Of a DNA stretch of 64,000 bases, positions 7,751 through 16,100 are shown in pieces. The position numbers and the translations under genes are program-made. The number at the start of each line of letters is the position of its first letter. Within the stretch, counting starts at the first letter, position 1. The stretch lies in assembly GCF_010587385.1 (NCBI RefSeq), contig NZ_CP047475.1, forward strand, positions 2,914,001 to 2,978,000. Reading direction: 5' to 3'. Under the pieces are notes generated by a model. It was not told where the DNA came from. It searched no databases and worked only from the letters and a program-made list of their open reading frames with translations. The stretch is from Vibrio astriarenae (GTDB lineage Bacteria > Pseudomonadota > Gammaproteobacteria > Enterobacterales > Vibrionaceae).

Positions 7751-9046
7751 TTATATGAGGTTATCTTCTGGGATCCCCATTAAAAATCGCTCTACTGTTT
7801 GCGTTATTACAACATCTGGCTTAAATTCATTCACCAATGACATTTCTACAGATTTAGACCAATAAAAAACTGTTTCTGAAAAAATTCTAGAGAACCAGTA
7901 AGACAAGCCAGTAGCACTATCTCCCCTCTCAAACATAGAATTACCAAAAATAATCACTTTCTTATTCACAAGGGGATTATCATTTTTCCAGTGATAATGA
8001 GATCGTTGATGACCTCCTTCAGGAGAGTAAGAGTATACGACTTCAGGATTATTTAACTTGTCTGTTCCAATCAAGTGCTCTTCTTTCATCTGACCAAAAC
8101 AGAATCTATTTGATAAATCTCCAGGTATCTTTTCCACGCTCAGCTCTCCAGCAAATAGATCTCCACTATTAATGTTAATGTTCAATTTGGAAAGCACGGC
8201 TTCAAGAATACTTAGATTACCTATATAGCTGAGATGTGAATCTAGCTTTCTATAAAACTTGCTACCTTCAATGTATTTGCTCCTCATATAACCATAAGCG
8301 TCAAAGAAAAACTCCTTCCCTCCTAGCCTGTCAGTTATACCACTTAATAAAGGTGTGCAACAACTAATCTCGCCTGGATACTCATCAGTTAACACACTTT
8401 GCTTTTCTGGAATAATAAAGTTTAGATATTTAATATTTAAACTATCAAATATCTTTGCTCTCTCCTCTATCAGTTGGCACCAACTATTTAACAATTCATT
8501 ATCCGGAGGGCACTCATATTGATATTCAAGATTATTACTTCCTCCTACCAAAAATAAAAAGCCTTTCAAGCCAACGACTACACTGTTGCAGTAAGTTCTT
8601 GAACCCACATCAAGATTAAACCCAGAGGTAGTTGCAATCTCAGAGGCATGTTTATTTTTCATAAACCTAGCAACTTTTGGCATGATACTTTGCAATAATA
8701 AAGGAGAGTGAACATCATCAATATCACTTGAAAGAACACAAAAAAATTGAGCTTTTGCCCTTGGGCCTACTACTATTTTCTCACAAAAACCTGAAGAAAA
8801 AGCAGTCACATCAATAGCATTGAAAACTATGTCTATTACAAGCTTTAGTGAGTTTGTATATAGAATAAACCCTATCTCACACCCAAAATCTTGGCGCTCA
8901 ATTCTATCAATTCTATATTCCTGCTCGGATTGACATACTATTGAATCTACTGGAATTTTATCTTTGCCATCTAACTTATAAGCCCAACCACTTACACTAT
9001 AATGACTGTCTTTATGGCTAACAGAGTCTATCTTTGCTTTAATCAT
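7751..9046 (-). CDS. AlgX/AlgJ-like polysaccharide O-acetyltransferase
   Basis: In this 431-residue protein, residues about 160-168 (LKGFLFLVG) match the start of the AlgX/AlgJ SGNH-hydrolase-like domain. Asp269-Ser-His271 (KLDSHLSYIG) and Ser370 (FGNSMFERG) fit the Asp-His-Ser catalytic set, about 100 residues apart as in alginate acetyltransferases. The N-terminus (residues about 8-60) carries a GW module (VSGWAYKLDG ... GCEIGF). Unlike AlgX it has no signal peptide, so it may act in the cytoplasm or on intermediates there. The start overlaps the previous gene by 8 bp. The gene is AT-rich like its two upstream partners. A role in O-acetylating the polymer is inferred. Confidence 0.65.
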   Translation of the reverse strand: MIKAKIDSVSHKDSHYSVSGWAYKLDGKDKIPVDSIVCQSEQEYRIDRIERQDFGCEIGFILYTNSLKLVIDIVFNAIDVTAFSSGFCEKIVVGPRAKAQFFCVLSSDIDDVHSPLLLQSIMPKVARFMKNKHASEIATTSGFNLDVGSRTYCNSVVVGLKGFLFLVGGSNNLEYQYECPPDNELLNSWCQLIEERAKIFDSLNIKYLNFIIPEKQSVLTDEYPGEISCCTPLLSGITDRLGGKEFFFDAYGYMRSKYIEGSKFYRKLDSHLSYIGNLSILEAVLSKLNININSGDLFAGELSVEKIPGDLSNRFCFGQMKEEHLIGTDKLNNPEVVYSYSPEGGHQRSHYHWKNDNPLVNKKVIIFGNSMFERGDSATGLSYWFSRIFSETVFYWSKSVEMSLVNEFKPDVVITQTVERFLMGIPEDNLI

Positions 9047-10166
9047 TTAAAAAACTCATCCAGTTAGTGTTATATACGAGTGACTGTAGACTATAAACAT
9101 CCTCATCATCCACACCATTATATAAGTCAATCCTTATTGAGTCACTTTCACCCTTCAATTCATGCCGGTAATAGTAAGAATTAATATACTTCACAACTCT
9201 CGGTGACGGAACTTCAAAGTTGTTTTTCTTTACATAATCCAACAGCTCCTTACCACTTTCAAAAAGGCTCAACAACTCAGTATTAAACCCTTGAGTAGCA
9301 AGGTGTTTTTTTATTCTTTTCTGTGTTAATTCTTTACCTAGATTATCAAAATGTAAAATGAAAAACTTCCCAAAAGAATTACTGGTTATTAATTTATAAT
9401 TTTGCTGAGAGTGCAAGTTGTGCCCTATATGACTAAGGCTTTTCGATGTGCTAGACTTGACTATAGACTTACCCGCTATCGTACCTGACTTTATTCTATC
9501 ACCTGAAATGTCAAAACAGTAACTTTTAGATAAGTCCAACTTACCATCTAAATCAAACTCTGCGGGAAAAAGGTTATTAAGCCACGTACCACAAAAAATT
9601 TCCTCTTCACTTTCAGCTAGCATTTGGGAGGGTAGCACTGAAGTCAGCTCACCTTCATCGAAACAAAACAAAAACTCATCTGCGTCTAACACCATTAGAT
9701 ACTTACTGCTAATAGACAATAGTTCAAATAATTCTCTATTTACCTTAGGGTTATGAAGTGCATTATAGTGCTTCTTATAATCAAAAATAATAACATCATT
9801 CTTGTACCTCTCCAAAATATCTAGATACTCTTTGCTAGTTGAACCTGTATCCATTATTATAATATTATCATAACCAACCAAGTTTCCATGATGCTGCAAC
9901 CAAGCTTCTATTAATTCAGGTTCATCCTTTGCTTTCAGTATGATCCTCAGCAAACTATTGGAACTCCTATTATAGGCAGTGCCTAATGGACGTCCATTAC
10001 ACAGCCAGTCATTATATGCTTCCTTTCTGTTTTTGAATTTCACACCCCTTGCCTTTTCATATTCTTTACTATCAAACTTAGTGCTCTCATAATTAATTGA
10101 GTATTTGCATAGTTCCAAACTTCGACAATCAGGGTTTTCCAAAATAAAAAACAACGTATCCGTCAT
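9039..10166 (-). CDS. Glycosyltransferase (GT2/GT92-like)
   Basis: The 375-residue protein has the Glyco_tranf_2_4 signature: SLLRIILKAKDEPELIEAWL (about 71-90), then NIIIMDTGST, then YLMVLDADEFLF as the metal-binding DxD region. The N-terminal 70 residues do not match the fold and include KEAYNDWLCNGRPLG, possibly a targeting extension. It is one of three consecutive AT-rich genes (sulfotransferase, this gene, AlgX-like) with short spacing or overlap, which probably arrived together. Donor and acceptor are unknown. Confidence 0.7.
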   Translation of the reverse strand: MTDTLFFILENPDCRSLELCKYSINYESTKFDSKEYEKARGVKFKNRKEAYNDWLCNGRPLGTAYNRSSNSLLRIILKAKDEPELIEAWLQHHGNLVGYDNIIIMDTGSTSKEYLDILERYKNDVIIFDYKKHYNALHNPKVNRELFELLSISSKYLMVLDADEFLFCFDEGELTSVLPSQMLAESEEEIFCGTWLNNLFPAEFDLDGKLDLSKSYCFDISGDRIKSGTIAGKSIVKSSTSKSLSHIGHNLHSQQNYKLITSNSFGKFFILHFDNLGKELTQKRIKKHLATQGFNTELLSLFESGKELLDYVKKNNFEVPSPRVVKYINSYYYRHELKGESDSIRIDLYNGVDDEDVYSLQSLVYNTNWMSFLND

Positions 10167-10226
10167 ATATCACCTATTACAATCAACCTAACAAAGAAAC
10201 CTATGTAAATTTAGACCAATCGCAAA

Positions 10227-11219
10227 CTAAACAATTTTAAATAGAGCCCTGATAATATCAGAATCCGACAGGTGACTAACCGTCTTTGTGTATTCAGAAT
10301 CATTTAACTCTCTGAAAATTCGATTCCCATTATAAAACTCACTCTCCAGCATTCGATTAGAGTCATGATATATCTCATTGATTCTTTTAGCCAAAACAAA
10401 ATCTATCAAACTATAACCATTAAAAGTATGCTTATATTCGCCATGTTCATAAAGAAGGTTATTTATTTTATTAATCTTGTTTCTTCTTTCAACAACACTC
10501 ATTCTCTTACATATGCTATTTACTTTAAACCCTATATGAGTAGCCACTGGACTCCAAGAGGTATTTTCTCGATTAGACTTGACATCAATTAAATCATAGC
10601 CACTTTTAAATATAATACTTTGTATATCTTTAGTTACATCAGACTCGCGATCATACTCTCTTAAAATAATAGAATTAGAACCAAAAGCATTAGCCCACAA
10701 CTTCATCAGAGTATAGTAATCGTAATAGATGTTTTTATTTAGAACTTCCGACTCCCAAAAATTAACGCCCTGTACAGCACCAGCTTTTGATAATGTACTC
10801 AACCTAGAAACATAACATTCATCTTGCCTTCTCAAGAATGCTATAATTTTGACCTGATACTTCGGTAAGTTAGCCTTAAGGTAGGCTTTGATATATTCTA
10901 CCCCTTTCTCTCTAAGTCTAGATATAAAATGCTCTGACGAAATTAGTATATCCTTATCCCAAGATGCAGCATTTTTCACCAACTCTCCCCAAACGTTTTC
11001 TGGTTCAGTATCAACTCCCTCAGGGAAAAACTCTAGAAATGTATTATTATCTAAGTCATGAATACAATTTACCAGAGATGAATGAACAAAGTCTTGGTAA
11101 CCTATTGAAGGATATAAAACCCCATACTCTTCCAGCTTTTCTCTGTTATTCGCACAAAATCTTTGTATAGCTGTAGTGCCTGTTTTCTCGTGACCAATAT
11201 GAATATACAGCGTTGGCAT
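10227..11219 (-). CDS. Sulfotransferase family protein
   Basis: Starting at the ATG at 11219 (MPTLYIHIGHEKTGTTAIQ) the protein has 330 residues. The P-loop HIGHEKTGTTAI is the PAPS-binding motif of bacterial sulfotransferases, and KIIAFLRRQDECYVSR gives a plausible 3'-phosphate-binding segment. The frame extends 11 codons further upstream, but those codons lie inside the preceding glycosyltransferase gene. The chosen ATG overlaps that gene's TGA (TGATG), so translation is coupled. Base composition is clearly more AT-rich than in the genes to the right. It probably sulfates a sugar of the surface polymer. Confidence 0.7.
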   Translation of the reverse strand: MPTLYIHIGHEKTGTTAIQRFCANNREKLEEYGVLYPSIGYQDFVHSSLVNCIHDLDNNTFLEFFPEGVDTEPENVWGELVKNAASWDKDILISSEHFISRLREKGVEYIKAYLKANLPKYQVKIIAFLRRQDECYVSRLSTLSKAGAVQGVNFWESEVLNKNIYYDYYTLMKLWANAFGSNSIILREYDRESDVTKDIQSIIFKSGYDLIDVKSNRENTSWSPVATHIGFKVNSICKRMSVVERRNKINKINNLLYEHGEYKHTFNGYSLIDFVLAKRINEIYHDSNRMLESEFYNGNRIFRELNDSEYTKTVSHLSDSDIIRALFKIV

Positions 11220-12454
11220 CAGTATACCTCTCCCAGATGAATATCCGCGCACTCTTCAATGGTTAAAGGAACTTGAATATTCTCTACAAATAATTCCCAG
11301 TTAGAACTGTCTTCCACAATATCTTCAATCTTCTTAGCCAAATCGACATAGTTCCTAGCGCGGAATAATATCCCCGTCTCACCATCAACGATCTTTTCAG
11401 CCATACCACCAATGTCACTGCCAATTAGTGGGCGACCGTGTTTGTAGGCTTCTTGAATCACCATAGGTGAGTTTTCCCACCAGTTTGAAGGAATGATGAC
11501 CCAGTCCGTTTGCGCAAGCAGTTGGCCCATTTCATGGGACTCATAAGAGCCGTGCATCGTCACCGTGCCTTCTAACTCCTCTAGAAGCTCTGCTACCTTG
11601 TCTTTAAATTCGCTTGTCTGGCTTTCTAAGTTTGCACCGTGGATATCCAAGTGAACCTGTTCACGCACATCTTCTGGCAAAGCTCTGAAGGCTTCTAGCA
11701 GAATATCGATGCCTTTGAATGGGTTGACCTGACCAAAGAAAGCAAATTTGCCCCTTGGCTCATCTTTCGCAAGTGGACGTGGCGGTAAGAACTCGACTTG
11801 AGGCTGACCATTTTCAATCATGGTCATCTTCTCCTCTTCAATGCCCCACGCTTTGTAGCGATCAATCAAGAAGTGGCTAGGTGAGACAAAGTGATCCACC
11901 TGCTCAAAGACGGATTTGATGTACTTTTCACGTAGGAAGAAGTCTGACGCACTCTTATCAGGAAAGCAGCTGGCACAATCTGACGGGGTCGACTTGTAAC
12001 ACAGCTTCATCTGACCACCTGGCTTCACCATCTGGCCATTATTGGCACAGATCGCTAAGTATTCATGCAAGGTGAGAATAATCTTGGTGTCTGGCAGTGA
12101 GTTTTTCACCTGCTTGATTAACTCAAGCCCCATATGAATGTAGTGATGGAAGTGCACCACTGTTGGCTGATATTGCTCAAGCAGCGACTTGAAATCTTGC
12201 CAAACGTGCTTTTTGTAGCCATTTTGGAACAAAAAGAAGTCACCCATATGGGTGTGGAATAGCACCTCTTCACCGCCATTACGGGTTGAGAAGGTTGAAC
12301 CGCCATGAGCAGGTCTATCAGTGCGTGCTAAAAACAGGCAATCAATGCCTCGATTTTTGTATTCTTGATACAGGTTGTATGCCGCAACTTCTGCGCCACC
12401 CTTACTGATGTCTGGGTGCCCGTGCGAGACAATTAGGATTTTTTCATTACTCAT
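11219..12454 (-). CDS. Family 4 glycosyltransferase
   Basis: A 411-residue GT-B enzyme. N-terminal HGHPDISKGGAEVAAYNLY is the acceptor-domain start typical of GT4. FFGQVNPFKGIDILLEAF marks the donor domain, and ENSPMVIQEAYKHGRPLIGS is the nucleotide-sugar-binding E-x7-E region. I chose MSNEKIL at 12454, since the frame upstream lies within the preceding gene, whose stop is 4 bp before this ATG. The sequence includes a cysteine-rich segment (SDCASCFPD) seen in some GT4 enzymes. It is likely cytoplasmic and involved in polymer assembly; the sugar is unknown. Confidence 0.85.
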   Translation of the reverse strand: MSNEKILIVSHGHPDISKGGAEVAAYNLYQEYKNRGIDCLFLARTDRPAHGGSTFSTRNGGEEVLFHTHMGDFFLFQNGYKKHVWQDFKSLLEQYQPTVVHFHHYIHMGLELIKQVKNSLPDTKIILTLHEYLAICANNGQMVKPGGQMKLCYKSTPSDCASCFPDKSASDFFLREKYIKSVFEQVDHFVSPSHFLIDRYKAWGIEEEKMTMIENGQPQVEFLPPRPLAKDEPRGKFAFFGQVNPFKGIDILLEAFRALPEDVREQVHLDIHGANLESQTSEFKDKVAELLEELEGTVTMHGSYESHEMGQLLAQTDWVIIPSNWWENSPMVIQEAYKHGRPLIGSDIGGMAEKIVDGETGILFRARNYVDLAKKIEDIVEDSSNWELFVENIQVPLTIEECADIHLGEVY

Positions 12455-12458
12455 TGGG

Positions 12459-14819
12459 TTACGCCTGTAGACTGGTGATGAGTGGGTTCCAACGCTGGGT
12501 ATGCTGCCAACCATTAAAGAGGGTTAGCTTGAATTTCCAGTCTCCTTGGTCAACCAGAGACTGAGATAGACGTTCTAGGTGGTAGAGTTTTTCCGTACCT
12601 AAGATGTAGTTGTCATAGCCACTTTCCAGTAACTTGAGACACAAATCTGAGTCTTCAAAATCACCCAAAATATATTGGGTTTCAAAACCACCAATCTCGC
12701 GGTATTTTGCTGTTTCAACTAATAGACACGCCGCCGTCACTGTCGGAACTTTCTTCAACTCAAACTTTGGTGCGAGATACTCTGGCATCCCTTTGTAAGG
12801 GTGCTCATTAAGCCATAGATCCCCATATTCAGGGCTCTTATTGAAGTTCATGCCGATGTGCTGGATTGACTCATCTTCAAACACCAATTTCACGCCCAGA
12901 GCACCAATGTTTTCAGTGCGTTGGTATTGCTCAACCATTCTTGATAGCCAACCTTGCTCGGATGGCAGTACATCTGAGTTAAGCAACAACAAGTGCTCAC
13001 TGTTGGCATACCTTACCCCCAGGTTATTGGCACCAGCGAAGCCGAGATTGCGGCCACACGTCACCAGCTTGAACGGCACGCAATACAGCTGCGACACATC
13101 CTCACACAGTGCTTTCGTTGCCTGCTCAATGCGTGGGTCGTCTATCACGTAGATCAGCTCAACATTTTTGAAATCGGGGTCGTTATCAAACTGGCTGATT
13201 TGGTGCAAGACAAAGTCGTAACGCCCGTACAAAGGCACAATCAGCGAACAAAGCGGTGAGTCAGGTTGTTTGCCGAAGTTATACACCGTGGTGCTTTCGA
13301 TAGAAGGTAGACGTGTGCGCTCTTTCCACAGACTCAACAGAGCTGGACCGATGTGCTTTTCATACACCTTAGGTAAATCTTTAGAATGCGGATCGACTTC
13401 TGTCAGCATATGCTGCGTGGCAACGACTTCGTCTTCGTCAATACTGTTGAGTGATAGAGGTAGTTTTGCCACCTTGCCTGATTTGTCGAACAGCACTGCA
13501 AACAGTGGGTTGCTGTAACCTTTTAACTCGGTGTAGCAGAAGAAACCAGCCTTAAAGTTCACTGGAAGGTGAAGAAAGGCATCGTTCACATCCGGGCGTA
13601 CCTTACGCACCATACTCGGCAGAATATCTTCAGAGAGGATACGACCATCTGTAATATGCAAAGAGAGCAAGTCACCAGAGTGGTCGTCAATCCAACCGCG
13701 AATAAAGCAGCCATGCTCCAACGCAAAGCCAGACTCAACGTGAATGTTCGTGGTCACCTCACTGGTTTCTACCATATCGGTTTGCAGGTCAGCGAAATAG
13801 GTTTCACCTAACACCTCAAGTAGAAAACGCTTAGTATCAATAAGACTCATGGCGTCACCATCAGCCAAGTTATGCTCAACGTCATCTTTTGTCAGTGGAG
13901 TGAGTTCGTTTAGTGAAACAATAGATTGATGCTCACCACACGCCAGTTCAAGCTCGATCTCACCATTAAAGGTGTAGGTGAGGTCAATCAACATCAGAAA
14001 GCCATAGTCTGAACTTGAGCTAGACAGCCCAAAGCAGTCCGCCACATCTGGGCGCTCTCGCTTGATGTACTTAACTACACGGACTGGGATAGCATCTTGT
14101 TTTGCTGATACCCAAACTTTGTCACCCGAATCAATATCTGCACACCAACCGCGAATCATCGCCAGTTTGTTTTTGTAAATGCCTGCCACTTCAATGTTGT
14201 GACGGATGGGGTTATATGGCTCAACAATTTCAGGCTCTGGCTCAGGCAATTCCGCCACTTCGTCTTGTGGCTCTTGCTCTTGCTCTTGCTCTTGCTCTTG
14301 CAAAACAGTTTCTTCAACCGCCACGAGTTCAACAACAGGCTCAGGAGTGTTGTCCTCTTCAAGTCCAAAGGACTCCCACTCGGTGCGAACTTCAATCATT
14401 GGGCTTTGGGCCAACTGCAAAGGCAAAGTGAGTGAAGAAATCTCAGAGCTTAAGTTGATCACAAGATCATCAGGTAAGTCTGCTATGTCGTAAACATGGG
14501 AAAACCCTAGATCCAAGCTGTGTTCTTGAAGCCCTAAATGTTCAGCCACATCGGTACGTGCTTCACTTTTTTCCGCAATCAAAGGGGCTGAATAGCCTTC
14601 AGCACTCGAAACAGACACTTTGATTGGGCTGTCACCATCAACACACCAACCGCGAACAACAAGGTGGTCTTGATAAACACCGCAAAGATCCAAACATTGA
14701 AGTATGGATGATTGTGGCTCAACGGTAGTCTCTACCTCTGCTGTGCCAACATCATTTTCTGGCTCGGTTCTATGAGCGTTCATCACTCGCCCAAGCTTAC
14801 TTTTCAACCATAAACTCAT
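12459..14819 (-). CDS. Family 2 glycosyltransferase with three N-terminal GW modules
   Basis: The 786-residue protein has three related modules at about 44-110, 211-280 and 360-430. Each has a RGW core, an R-DV motif and a final GF. A Glu/Gln-rich linker with an EQ dipeptide repeat (residues about 174-183) separates modules 1 and 2. The C-terminal GT2 domain starts at about 522 (PLCSLIVPLYGRY) and includes GRNLGFAGANNLG and LLLNSDVLP, then a DFEDSDLCLKL segment as in rhamnosyltransferases. It probably adds sugars to the polymer, with the modules binding glycan or a partner. It lies just downstream of rmlB. Confidence 0.8.
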   Translation of the reverse strand: MSLWLKSKLGRVMNAHRTEPENDVGTAEVETTVEPQSSILQCLDLCGVYQDHLVVRGWCVDGDSPIKVSVSSAEGYSAPLIAEKSEARTDVAEHLGLQEHSLDLGFSHVYDIADLPDDLVINLSSEISSLTLPLQLAQSPMIEVRTEWESFGLEEDNTPEPVVELVAVEETVLQEQEQEQEQEPQDEVAELPEPEPEIVEPYNPIRHNIEVAGIYKNKLAMIRGWCADIDSGDKVWVSAKQDAIPVRVVKYIKRERPDVADCFGLSSSSSDYGFLMLIDLTYTFNGEIELELACGEHQSIVSLNELTPLTKDDVEHNLADGDAMSLIDTKRFLLEVLGETYFADLQTDMVETSEVTTNIHVESGFALEHGCFIRGWIDDHSGDLLSLHITDGRILSEDILPSMVRKVRPDVNDAFLHLPVNFKAGFFCYTELKGYSNPLFAVLFDKSGKVAKLPLSLNSIDEDEVVATQHMLTEVDPHSKDLPKVYEKHIGPALLSLWKERTRLPSIESTTVYNFGKQPDSPLCSLIVPLYGRYDFVLHQISQFDNDPDFKNVELIYVIDDPRIEQATKALCEDVSQLYCVPFKLVTCGRNLGFAGANNLGVRYANSEHLLLLNSDVLPSEQGWLSRMVEQYQRTENIGALGVKLVFEDESIQHIGMNFNKSPEYGDLWLNEHPYKGMPEYLAPKFELKKVPTVTAACLLVETAKYREIGGFETQYILGDFEDSDLCLKLLESGYDNYILGTEKLYHLERLSQSLVDQGDWKFKLTLFNGWQHTQRWNPLITSLQA
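14271..14300. repeat. Hexanucleotide microsatellite in the 786-residue glycosyltransferase gene
   Basis: Five perfect copies of CTCTTG encode the Gln-Glu repeat of the linker between modules 1 and 2. Being 6 bp long, copy-number change by slippage would alter linker length without a frameshift. Confidence 0.85.
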
Positions 14820-14828
14820 ACTGCTAAC

Positions 14829-15953
14829 TTATCCTTCCTTGTTTGAAGTCAGTAGTTCACTCCACCAAGCATCGTTGGCGAGATACCATTCAACGGTTTT
14901 CTTGATTCCTGTTTCAAATGACTCAGCTGGTTTGTAGCCCAACTCGTTATTTGTTTTGGTTGCGTCAATTGCATAGCGGCGGTCATGGCCTGCGCGATCG
15001 GTAACGTAGGTGATGAGCTCTTCGCATTTACCTTCGGCAGCTAGCGTAGCCTGTGGGAATTTCGCTTTCAGGTCTAGATTCGAGTTGCTAGATGCTAGGT
15101 GCGCAGTACCAGTGAAGTAGTCGTTCATTAGCTTGCAGACGACTGTCACGATATCGATGTTGGCCCATTCGTTGTGGCCGCCGATATTGTAGTTTTCACC
15201 TAAACGACCTTTGTTTAGAACTAGGTCGATACCGCGTGCGTGGTCAGTTACATAGAGCCAATCGCGGATTTGCTGGCCATCACCGTAAATAGGAAGAGGT
15301 TTATTAAACAGAATGTTGGTGATGATGAGCGGAATCAACTTCTCTGGGAAATGGTATGGACCATAGTTGTTTGAACAGTTTGACGTCGTGACTTCAAGGC
15401 CATAAGTGTGGTGGTATGCACGTACTAGATGATCCGATGCCGCTTTTGATGCTGAATATGGCGAGTTTGGCGCGTAAGCTGTTTCTTCAGTAAACGCTGG
15501 GTCGTCTTTTTCTAGTGTGCCGTAGACTTCATCAGTTGAAACATGGTGGAAGCGGTGAGTTAGCGGCTCTTTGCCTTGAGCTTTTGGCTCATCAATCCAT
15601 ACTTTTTTGGCAGCTTTTAGCAAACTGTATGTGCCAAGAATGTTGGTCTCAATAAACGCATCAGGGCCGGTGATTGAACGATCCACGTGTGACTCTGCAG
15701 CAAAGTGAACGATGGTATCAAGGTGATACTCTTTGAGTAGCGTCTCGACGAGTTCAGTGTTGCAAATATCGCCGTGAACAAAGATGAAGTTTTCATTGTT
15801 ATCGACGGGTTCTAGGTTTGCCTTATTGCCTGCATAAGTCAGTGCGTCTAAGACAACCACTTTGTCGTTGGGGTAAGTTTCTAACCAGTAATGAACATAG
15901 TTTGCACCGATAAAGCCTGCGCCACCGGTGACTAGAAGGTTACGTTGAGTCAT
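14829..15953 (-). CDS. rmlB: dTDP-glucose 4,6-dehydratase
   Basis: The 374-residue protein converts dTDP-glucose to dTDP-4-keto-6-deoxyglucose, the second step of dTDP-L-rhamnose synthesis. It has the NAD-binding LVTGGAGFIGANYVHY at the N-terminus, HFAAESHVDRSI, the catalytic HHVSTDEVYG, and YSASKAASDHLV (YxxxK). It is slightly longer than the usual ~355-360 residues. It is separated from rmlD by a 76-bp heptamer array that lies in its 5' leader, ending about 20 bp before the ATG. The other rml genes are in the same operon. Confidence 0.97.
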   Translation of the reverse strand: MTQRNLLVTGGAGFIGANYVHYWLETYPNDKVVVLDALTYAGNKANLEPVDNNENFIFVHGDICNTELVETLLKEYHLDTIVHFAAESHVDRSITGPDAFIETNILGTYSLLKAAKKVWIDEPKAQGKEPLTHRFHHVSTDEVYGTLEKDDPAFTEETAYAPNSPYSASKAASDHLVRAYHHTYGLEVTTSNCSNNYGPYHFPEKLIPLIITNILFNKPLPIYGDGQQIRDWLYVTDHARGIDLVLNKGRLGENYNIGGHNEWANIDIVTVVCKLMNDYFTGTAHLASSNSNLDLKAKFPQATLAAEGKCEELITYVTDRAGHDRRYAIDATKTNNELGYKPAESFETGIKKTVEWYLANDAWWSELLTSNKEG

Positions 15954-15973
15954 AATTTTAAAGAGCTTACTGC

Positions 15974-16049
15974 GTTGAAAGTTGAAAGTTGAAAGTTGAA
16001 AGTTGAAAGTTGAAAGTTGAAAGTTGAAAGTTGAAAGTTGAAAGTTGAA
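15974..16049. repeat. Tandem array of GTTGAAA (about 10.9 copies)
   Basis: Perfect 7-bp repeats fill most of the gap between rmlD and rmlB. On the transcribed (minus) strand the unit reads TTTCAAC. It is one of a family of intergenic heptamer arrays in this window. Confidence 0.97.
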
Positions 16050-16100
16050 TTAGTTTGGGGCTTATTTTGACTTTCAGGTCAAAAGCACTGTGGCTTTCTT

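Noticed and set aside
14102..14495. Plus-strand frames with poly-Leu or Cys-Ser repeats opposite the EQ repeat
   Set aside because: They are antisense shadows of the hexamer repeat within the glycosyltransferase gene.
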